Assembly (NCBI GenBank): GCA_050012675.1
Contig: JBEKGS010000002.1
Span: forward strand, 1 to 64,000
Source: Fen-455 sp050012675
Lineage (GTDB): Bacteria > Actinomycetota > Acidimicrobiia > Acidimicrobiales > Bog-793
Direction of reading: 5' to 3'
DNA: 64,000 nucleotides
Shown here: piece after piece, positions 43,059 to 49,931 of the stretch
Layout of the letters: every line of letters begins with the position of its first letter
Numbering within the stretch: position 1 is the first letter of the stretch
Program-made: the position numbers and the translations under genes
The notes under the pieces: model-generated
What the model was told of the DNA's origin: nothing
Database searches by the model: none
What the model saw: only the letters and a program-made list of their open reading frames with translations

Positions 43059-45572
43059 GTGAATGAGGTTCTTCGCGTCGCCTGGTACCGCTTCCGGGTC
43101 ACATTGGGCGGCCGGTGGGGCGGCTACCTGGCCGTCGTGCTGTTGGTAGGTCTGCTGGGGGGCCTGGCCATGGGTTCGGTGGCGGGGGCCCGGCGGACGG
43201 ATTCCTCCTTCCCCACGTATCTTGCCAGCACCAACCCGTCCAGCATCATGGTCCTGGCCGGGTTTGATGACCCCGGCCTTGGCCAAGGGACCGGGTACGA
43301 CCCGAAAATCGTCGCTGCGATCGCCCACCTTCCCCACGTGGAGCATTCTGCGATCTCTTTCGGTTTCGACGGCAACATTGACCTCAGCTCGGTAAGGGGT
43401 ACGCACCCCGACATCGGTGCCGGTGAGACCCCCCCGACGGTGATCGGCGGCGACGAGTACCTCACCATGGACAGAGTCACCCTCGTCGAAGGTCGCCTCG
43501 CCGACCCGCAACGGGCAGATGAGGCGATCATGAACGCACAGGCGGCCAAGGAGTGGGGTCTGCACCTGGGGTCGGTCATCGGTATCCCCTTCTACACCGA
43601 CGCGGAGTCGAACTCCTCCTCCTCCAACGGCGCGCCTTACCTGGTGGCCAAGGTCAGATTGGTCGGCGAGGTGATATTCAGCAGCTCCGTCGTTGAAGAC
43701 GACATCGACAGGCTCGGATCGGCCGTGGTGCTGCTCTCGCCGGCCCTCACTGCCGAAGTCGCCCCCTACTGCACTTACTACTCCGGGGTCGCCTTGCAGG
43801 TTGCGGGAGGCGAGAGCAACCTGACGCTGGTACGCGAGGAAGCGGCGCGAGTGACCCCGCTCGCGGGCGGCGAAGTCGGCGGTGGAGGCACGACTCCCGC
43901 GACCGTCGTGACCAAGGCCCAGCAGGCGATCAAGCCCGAAGCCGTCGCGCTCGGGGTGTTCGGCGGTATCGCCGGGCTCGCGGTCTTGTTGATCGCTGGT
44001 CTCATGATCGGTCGCATACTTCGCGCCGGAACTGTGGAGACGGCCACGTTGCGGGTACTTGGGGCCAGTCAAGCGATGACGCTCAGCGACGGGCTGATCG
44101 GCCTGCTCGGCGCAGTGGTCGGAGGTTCAGTGCTGGCCTTCGGCGTAGCGGTGGCTCTGTCCCCACTGACGCCGCTCGGCCCCGTTCGTCCGGTGTACCC
44201 CTACAAAGGATTCGCCTTCGACTGGACAGTGCTCGGGCTCGGGCTCGTCGCCCTCGTCCTTGTCCTCGGTTCGCTCGCCGTGATCCTTGCCAGGCGGGAG
44301 TTGAGCCGACTCGGCTCCACGAGGTCCGGAGAGACCTGGAAGCAAGGACGTGGCGTCGTGCGTTCCGCGGCGGGCGCGGGATTGCCAATCGCGGTGGTAA
44401 CCGGACTCCGCTTCGCCCTCGAGTCCGGGAGGGGTCGAAACGCCGTCCCGGTCCGTTCGGCCATCTTCGGCGCGGTGCTCGCCATCGCCGTGCTCGTGAC
44501 CACGGTCACCTTCGGGGCCAGTCTCAACAACCTCGTCTCGCACCCCGCGCTCTACGGATGGAACTGGAACTACGCGTTGCTGTCGGGCTTTGCCGGTCAA
44601 GAAGACCTTCCCGCCCGTCAGACGGCAGCGCTCCTCGACAAGGATCCGGACGTCGCAGCGTGGTCAGGCTTTAACTTCGTCGGGGCCGAACTCGATGGCC
44701 TGCACGTGCAGATGCTGACAGAGCGACCGGGCGCCGTGGTGGCACCGCCATTGCTATCCGGACACGGACTTGAGAGGTCCAACCAGGTCGTTCTCGGTGC
44801 AACGACACTGTTGCAGCTCCACAAGAGACTCGGCGACATCGTTACGTTCTCCGTTGGGACGTCCAGACCAAGGCGTCTCGTCATCGTCGGCACCGCGACC
44901 ATGGCATCGGTCACCAAGGGCCTGGAAATGGGATCCGGAGCGTTGGTCGCGACGAGCGACTTTCCCGCCTCGCTCCTCAACGCACAAGAGAGCCCGATCC
45001 CCGGCCCGAACGCCGTCGTCATTCGCATCCGCGCCGGGGTCGACGCCACGGCGGCCTACCACTCCCTAGAGGAGATCACCACCAAGATCAATGCGATACC
45101 CGGAGACGCTGGCGCAGCGGGAGGCGTGGTGTCAGTTCTCCGCCCGGCCGAGATTGTCAACTACCGGTCGATGGGGACGACTCCTGCAATCCTCAGTATC
45201 GGACTGGCACTCGGCGCCGTCGTCGCGTTGGGCCTCACGCTCGTCGCGTCGGTCCGCCGCCGCCGCCGTGACCTCGCTTTGCTGAAAACGCTCGGCTTCA
45301 CCCAACGCCAGGTGGCTGCAGCCATCGCGTTGCAGTCAAGTGTCGCCGTAGTCATCGGCATGATCATCGGCGCGCCGGTTGGCATCATCATCGGCCGGTC
45401 GCTGTGGGTCCTTTTTGCGCACGAGATCAACGCCGTTCCGGCACCGATTGTCCCGAGTACCTCGATCGCCATCATGGTGGTCGGGGCGCTAGTTCTCGCA
45501 AACATCGTTGCCGCAGTGCCCGGACGCATCGCCGCCCGCACGCCTACATCGCTGCTACTGAGAGCTGAATGA
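43059..45572 (+). CDS. FtsX-family ABC transporter permease (MacB-like), orphan
   Basis: An 837-residue protein. The N-terminal membrane helix (YLAVVLLVGLLGGLAMGSVA) precedes a large extracytoplasmic domain (~45-300). Three helices with FtsX signature follow (~310-430; AVALGVFGGIAGLAVLLIAG), then a second helix-periplasm-helices unit (~480-837) ending with LALLKTLGFTQRQV, the typical FtsX loop. This is the predicted-lysophospholipase/antimicrobial-peptide-exporter permease layout. No ATPase gene is next to it, so it must borrow one or be a stranded remnant. GTG 43059. Confidence 0.85.
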   Translation: MNEVLRVAWYRFRVTLGGRWGGYLAVVLLVGLLGGLAMGSVAGARRTDSSFPTYLASTNPSSIMVLAGFDDPGLGQGTGYDPKIVAAIAHLPHVEHSAISFGFDGNIDLSSVRGTHPDIGAGETPPTVIGGDEYLTMDRVTLVEGRLADPQRADEAIMNAQAAKEWGLHLGSVIGIPFYTDAESNSSSSNGAPYLVAKVRLVGEVIFSSSVVEDDIDRLGSAVVLLSPALTAEVAPYCTYYSGVALQVAGGESNLTLVREEAARVTPLAGGEVGGGGTTPATVVTKAQQAIKPEAVALGVFGGIAGLAVLLIAGLMIGRILRAGTVETATLRVLGASQAMTLSDGLIGLLGAVVGGSVLAFGVAVALSPLTPLGPVRPVYPYKGFAFDWTVLGLGLVALVLVLGSLAVILARRELSRLGSTRSGETWKQGRGVVRSAAGAGLPIAVVTGLRFALESGRGRNAVPVRSAIFGAVLAIAVLVTTVTFGASLNNLVSHPALYGWNWNYALLSGFAGQEDLPARQTAALLDKDPDVAAWSGFNFVGAELDGLHVQMLTERPGAVVAPPLLSGHGLERSNQVVLGATTLLQLHKRLGDIVTFSVGTSRPRRLVIVGTATMASVTKGLEMGSGALVATSDFPASLLNAQESPIPGPNAVVIRIRAGVDATAAYHSLEEITTKINAIPGDAGAAGGVVSVLRPAEIVNYRSMGTTPAILSIGLALGAVVALGLTLVASVRRRRRDLALLKTLGFTQRQVAAAIALQSSVAVVIGMIIGAPVGIIIGRSLWVLFAHEINAVPAPIVPSTSIAIMVVGALVLANIVAAVPGRIAARTPTSLLLRAE

Positions 45573-46107
45573 CGCAGCAACCTTCTCGTTACTCGTTTAC
45601 GTGGCTTAGCGAACCCAGAACTGTAAAGGTCGAAGTCGGGCAAGCAACTATCTCTAGTTCCGATGCCGCGGAACCTCCGTGACGAGGGAGAGGCGACCGC
45701 CTCGGAGTCGAGGCTGAACCTGCAGAGCTTGATTCGATGAAGGTTCCTCGTACGGACCGTCACTCATCGTCTTTCGGGTGCCCCCAAATATTCGGCGGAC
45801 AGGACTTTACAGGCATCCACTCGTGCCGGTAGGTGACCACGAGCGAGTACATATCGTCAGAACCGAATATCGTGTTGCGCCAAGACGAGAAGATCGCAGA
45901 TCGACGTTCGGCGTGCGCACGAGATCCCTGCCGAGATTGTGCGCCCGCCGGGAGCGGGTGCGCTGTGATTCTGTGCTAGCGAGCCGAGGTGGCGCGACAG
46001 GTATCACACCGAACGGGAAGACTTACTCGGACCGATGATTTGCCTGCCGCCGTCTCGTCGGAAGCTGTGTAGTGGTCACCGAGGTGGACAGAGCAGGAGG
46101 GCCAGCC
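45573..46107. other. 535-bp intergenic region
   Basis: No convincing gene. It holds repeat copy C (45903-45945). The remainder shows no feature I can name. Confidence 0.5.
45903..45945 (+). repeat. dispersed repeat, type 1, copy C (short)
   Basis: Left end GACGTTCGGCGTGCGCACGA then GATC; right end ATTGTGCGCC; only 43 bases because the middle of copies A and B is missing. It lies about 160 bases before the SRPBCC gene. Confidence 0.6.
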
Positions 46108-46174
46108 ATGACCAGCGACACCGGGACCCAGCCTCATCCTCGGGAGTCTGCGCTCGGAGGACGGCAGGGGGGTC

Positions 46175-46654
46175 GTGCGGGTCCAGCATCGCTACGACAC
46201 CGACATCGACGACTTGTGGGCTGCGATCACCGACCCGGCGCGCCTGGCCGGCTGGTATGCCCAGGTCGACGGCGACCTCCGCCCTGGCGGGGCAATCCAC
46301 ATCTACGTCCGGGCCGATGATTGGGAGGGCACCGGGCGCGTTGAAGCGTGCGAGTCACCGAGGCGGTTGCTGGTGACGACGAGGGAGTCGGACGAGTCCT
46401 GGCAGAAGGGTCAGGGCATGCCGCCGTACGACGCGACGATCGAGGCAACGCTCGCGGCCGACGGGGGGCGCACGGAGTTGGTGATCGAGGTGAAGGGCAT
46501 GCCCCTCGAGGCAGTTGCCTTCTACGGCGTCGGATGGCAGATCCACGCCGAGAACCTCGCCGCCTACCTCGCCGGGCGCGACCGAGGCGACGGCGAGGCC
46601 CGCTGGAACGATCTTCTCCCCGCGTATCAAGCGTTAGCGGCCGCGATCGGCTAG
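46175..46654 (+). CDS. SRPBCC (AHSA1-like) domain protein, probable 5' frameshift
   Basis: As read from GTG 46175 this is 159 residues: DTDIDDLWAAITDPARLAGW (START-fold helix 1), then GDLRPGGAIHIYV, and GMPLEAVAFYGVGWQIHAEN with LAAYLAG near the C-terminus. AHSA1-like proteins bind lipids or Hsp90; small actinobacterial ones are of unknown role. The native start is more likely ATG 46108 (AGGAGG at 7-base spacing, MTSDTGTQPHPR). That frame joins SLRSEDGRGVVRVQ only if one G is removed from GGG at ~46142-46144. Confidence 0.8.
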   Translation: MRVQHRYDTDIDDLWAAITDPARLAGWYAQVDGDLRPGGAIHIYVRADDWEGTGRVEACESPRRLLVTTRESDESWQKGQGMPPYDATIEATLAADGGRTELVIEVKGMPLEAVAFYGVGWQIHAENLAAYLAGRDRGDGEARWNDLLPAYQALAAAIG

Positions 46655-46775
46655 CGCACGGGCCGCGCCCAGTGCGCCGCGGAGCGCCAACGCCGGGAAC
46701 GAGGGCACACCGTGTCGAGGTCCAGAACGGTCATCCGAACACGACGGGCTCGGCCTGGAGTACCAGCGCCGATCG

Positions 46776-46851
46776 GACGGCTCGGCGTGCGCACGAGATC
46801 GCCGAATAGGGCGTGGGTTACCGGTCCCTCCACCGGCGTTGTTTGTGCGCC
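46776..46851 (+). repeat. dispersed repeat, type 1, copy B
   Basis: Left end GACGGCTCGGCGTGCGCACG then AGATCGCCGAAT; right end TTTGTGCGCC; 76 bases. It is nearly identical to copy A over the first ~35 bases. It ends 54 bases before the P-loop gene at 46905. Confidence 0.7.
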
Positions 46852-46904
46852 TGCGAACTGGTGATCACGGGCACCGAAGAGCAATGAGGCGCTAGAAATC
46901 GTCT

Positions 46905-47390
46905 ATGGCAAAGTCCTCGGCGCGGCTCGTTCTGATATGTGGGCTTCCAGGCTCGGGCAAGACGACACTCGCTTGCCAGCTCGCCCCCAAGATTCCCGCG
47001 ATCAGGTTGGATAAGGACCAGTGGACGATTCAGTTGGGTTTCGATGTATGGGACGACGAGTTTCGGGTCCGTCTCGAACGGCAGTTGTGGGCTCTTACCC
47101 AGGAGCTCCTCGCCCAAGGTCAGAGCGTGATCTTGGAGTGGGGCCACTGGGCGCGAGTTGAACGGGATGAGAAACGACTCGGAGCCCGGGCTTTGGGGGT
47201 GGGAGTCGAACTGCATTACCTCGACGCGCCTCTGGAGGAGCTAATCGAGAGGGCTCAGCGACGCAATGCGTCGGGTGAATGGAGCGCCTCGCCTATGACA
47301 CGGGCTCACTTCGAACGGTGGGCAACGATCTTTCAACCTCCAGACGGGGAAGAGCTCCTGTTATTTGACGAGCCTGTCCCCGAAGCTTGA
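46905..47390 (+). CDS. AAA/P-loop kinase-like protein
   Basis: A 161-residue protein with Walker A ICGLPGSGKTTLA at residues ~11-23, LDKDQWTIQLGFDVWDDEFR, the second acidic strand VILEWGHWARVERDEKR, and a LID-like YLDAPLEELIERAQRRN. It resembles small kinases of the zeta-toxin/chloramphenicol-phosphotransferase group; the substrate is unknown. No antitoxin-sized partner is adjacent. TAGAAA lies 6 bases before ATG 46905, near the leaderless pattern. Confidence 0.8.
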   Translation: MAKSSARLVLICGLPGSGKTTLACQLAPKIPAIRLDKDQWTIQLGFDVWDDEFRVRLERQLWALTQELLAQGQSVILEWGHWARVERDEKRLGARALGVGVELHYLDAPLEELIERAQRRNASGEWSASPMTRAHFERWATIFQPPDGEELLLFDEPVPEA

Positions 47391-47604
47391 TTCCACGAAG
47401 TCATCACGGCCTCTGTCAGCAGCGTCACCGAAGTGCCGGTCGGGGACGCCCCGAACAGACAGGCAAAACATCGCGGCATCGGACCACTCGCCGCGCCCGA
47501 TCAACTTTGGAGCCGAAACGCTGGTCGTGGCGGATACCCGCAACCAGCAGTGTCGCCGGCTCGGACACGACCCCTGCCAGAGCGGCAGCGCGAGAATCGA
47601 CAAC

Positions 47605-48303
47605 ATGGTCGAACCATGGACGATCGACGAGCTGGACCATGCCGGTCACGAGCACCTCGACCCCGCGTTCGTGGCCGGCTTCGATGACAAGCAAGGCCAC
47701 CCCGATCCTGCCGATGACCTCGCTGTGCTCTCCAGCTGCGGTCTTGGCAAGGAGTCCACAGTCGTCGACTTAGGCGCGGGGACCGGACAGTTCGCGCTGC
47801 GCGCAGCTCGAGCGTTCGGAAAGGTAATCGCCGTCGACGTGTCACCGGCGATGTTGGAGGTGTTGCGTAACAGGGCAAGCGAGCTTGGCCTCGACAACTT
47901 CGATTGCATCGAGGCGGGGTTCTTGAGCTACGAGCATGCCGGACCGCCAGCGGACGCGGTGTACACAAGGAACGCCTTGCACCAGCTTCCGGACTTCTGG
48001 AAGGCGCTAGCGCTGACTCGCATCGCGGCATTCATGCGATCCGGCGGCGTCTTGCGATTGCACGATTTGATCTACGATTTTCAGCCGTCCCAAGCTGAAG
48101 CGGTGTTTACGCGTTGGCTCAGCCACGCCGCCACTGATCCCACGCGGGGGTACACGCGCGAGGACTTCGCCGAGCACATCCACACCGAGCACAGCACGTT
48201 TCGCTGGCTGTTCGAACCGATGCTCAGCGCTGCCGGGTTTGAGATCGCGACCGCGCACTTCGATGGATCGGTGTACGGAACGTACACCTGCATCAAGGCC
48301 TGA
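47605..48303 (+). CDS. class I SAM-dependent methyltransferase
   Basis: A 232-residue protein with the SAM-binding VVDLGAGTGQFALRAARAFG (residues ~53-72), VIAVDVSPAMLEVL (acidic loop) and YTRNALHQLPDFWKALALTR (motif IV region). It looks like a ubiE/small-molecule methyltransferase. ATG 47605 was chosen because the 80 codons upstream in the same frame have no protein character. It is solitary, 214 bases after the P-loop gene. Confidence 0.85.
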   Translation: MVEPWTIDELDHAGHEHLDPAFVAGFDDKQGHPDPADDLAVLSSCGLGKESTVVDLGAGTGQFALRAARAFGKVIAVDVSPAMLEVLRNRASELGLDNFDCIEAGFLSYEHAGPPADAVYTRNALHQLPDFWKALALTRIAAFMRSGGVLRLHDLIYDFQPSQAEAVFTRWLSHAATDPTRGYTREDFAEHIHTEHSTFRWLFEPMLSAAGFEIATAHFDGSVYGTYTCIKA

Positions 48304-48686
48304 GGCAGCCAAAAGAATTGGATCGCAGCGACGACCGAAGATTCCATCTGCGTGCTCTTCGTCTTCGTGAAGCGGCGTGACGAACCGCGACCGATCGACG
48401 GCAATGCGCTCACCTGGAGACATCGTGCGCGCTGCGTGGGCGCTATGTGGTGCGTCAGGTGTTAGAGGTAGTGGTGGACCCGGAGACGGCCACGACGCTC
48501 TGGGTGTAGTAGAGCATGTCACTCAGCGCTGTGGACGCTGCGGCCGCCGTCAAGCTGCCGGAGAAGGTTGGCACCCCGGTTTCGCTGTAAATGGTTGCGC
48601 CGGTCGGGGGATCGATCTCGCTGTGGCTTGATCGACGACGAAGTGCGGCCCTGGGCTGACAGGTAACATCCCAAGCCCGGATGGGG
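48304..48686. other. 383-bp gap
   Basis: No clear gene. A minus-strand frame ending near 48457 has Ser/Thr-rich protein-like sequence (TALSDMLYYTQSVVAVSGST) but no start. It could be the tail of a lost gene. Confidence 0.3.
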
Positions 48687-49814
48687 CTAGGGTTCGATAG
48701 CGACCCCCCATGGCCCGTTCAGCCCGGTGTGCGGGCCGGCGATGGTGACGGTGGGCTTTGGGGAGCCCGATCTCATCAGCTGTGCCTTGGTGAACTCGAC
48801 GACCGCCCACGGGCCGCCCGGCGCTGAAGGTTGCGCGTACGGGACCCACAGGTCACCTGAGGAACTGACAGCGACGTCGCCGGGGCTCGAGTATGAAGAG
48901 GAGATGACCACCTTCGCGGCCGGGAAGCCGGACTTGGCCAGTTGTTCCTTGGTGAACTCGACCACCGTGTCGGAGGTGTAGTTGCCGACCCACAAGTTGC
49001 CCGAGGGGTCAAAAGCTGGCTGGCAGGGCGTGTCCAGGTCCGAGGAGTCAATCTGCACCTTCGCAACCGGGTGGAGGCCTGATTTGATCGCCGCTTCGCT
49101 GTACTCGTACAGATTGGCTTGGCCGCCTTCCCACAGGTCACCCGAGGGGTCGAAGGCTATGCTGCACTGGCCGCCGAGGCCGAGCACGGAGAGGGGCCGC
49201 GGTTGGACGGCTTTGGCCAGGCTCGCCTTCGAGAACTCGACACCAGTGCTCATGAGCCAGTCGACGGCCCACAAGTTGCCCGACGGGTCAAAAGCAACGC
49301 CGCCCGCGCGATAGTTGATGGTCCTGGTGGGGGTGGGGGAAGGCTTGGCAAGTTCGGCCTTGCTGTACTCAGCCACTGAGCTCGCGAAGTTGGCCACCCA
49401 CAAGTTGCCCGAGGAGTCGAAGGCAAGGCCGAGGGGGCCGTCTATGCCCTTGGTGATCACCGCTTCCGGGCGGGCGTCACCACTCGCCCCGGGGTGGTAA
49501 ATGGTGATGGAGCCCGGGCCTATGCCCGTGGAACCGTAACCATCCGCACCACCGTTGGCGACAAAGATCGTCCCGGGTGCCGGGCCGGCGCCCCCGAGCG
49601 CTCCCGAGGTGGCTGCGACCGCTGCTGGCGGAGTAGTCAGCCCGGTGCTGGCCAGCGCCCCGGCAACCAGAGCGACCCAGGCGACCCTCCCCGGACGCCG
49701 TGAGCGTCGCCTGGCCCGGCGGGTGCGTGAGGAGAAAAGAGGCCGCTGCGAGCGCCCGGGACCACCTATTAGCGCCGCAAGGCCAACAGTTCTCCTGGCA
49801 ACAGTTCTCTTCAC
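48687..49814 (-). CDS. secreted NHL/SMP-30-like beta-propeller protein
   Basis: A 375-residue exported protein. A long Arg-rich n-region is followed by a signal helix (VAWVALVAGALASTGLTTPP, cleavage near AVAATSG, residue ~63). Repeated blades carry FDSSGNLWVANF, FDPSGNLWAVDW, FDPSGDLWEGG and FDPSGNLWVGNY, about six copies. Such propellers bind ligands or proteins outside the cell; no catalytic residues are evident. GTG 49814 has GGAGGGGG 6 bases upstream. It is divergent from the LuxR-type regulator across a 117-base gap holding a palindrome. Confidence 0.82.
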   Translation of the reverse strand: MKRTVARRTVGLAALIGGPGRSQRPLFSSRTRRARRRSRRPGRVAWVALVAGALASTGLTTPPAAVAATSGALGGAGPAPGTIFVANGGADGYGSTGIGPGSITIYHPGASGDARPEAVITKGIDGPLGLAFDSSGNLWVANFASSVAEYSKAELAKPSPTPTRTINYRAGGVAFDPSGNLWAVDWLMSTGVEFSKASLAKAVQPRPLSVLGLGGQCSIAFDPSGDLWEGGQANLYEYSEAAIKSGLHPVAKVQIDSSDLDTPCQPAFDPSGNLWVGNYTSDTVVEFTKEQLAKSGFPAAKVVISSSYSSPGDVAVSSSGDLWVPYAQPSAPGGPWAVVEFTKAQLMRSGSPKPTVTIAGPHTGLNGPWGVAIEP

Positions 49815-49893
49815 GCTGGTCCCCCTCCGGTCCAGGCTGGCCTGTTCATGCCGCCAAGAGAGCAAGGATGACCTAGACAGAGTGCGAAAGCAT

Positions 49894-49907
49894 CCAACCA
49901 AGGTTGG
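49894..49907. promoter_or_regulatory. palindrome between propeller and LuxR-type genes
   Basis: CCAACC-AA-GGTTGG, a perfect 6-bp inverted repeat with a 2-base centre, lies in the middle of the divergent intergenic region. A binding site for the adjacent LuxR-type regulator is a reasonable guess. Confidence 0.4.
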
Positions 49908-49931
49908 AACTTTGCCCCTTGCGCTTGGCCT

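Noticed and set aside
41605..46851. Calling the type 1 repeats integron attC sites outright
   Set aside because: GTT/AAC core triplets are not consistently placed, copy C lacks one, and no integron integrase is present in the window.
46905..47390. Zeta-toxin part of a toxin-antitoxin system
   Set aside because: P-loop kinase fold fits loosely, but no antitoxin-sized partner gene lies beside it.
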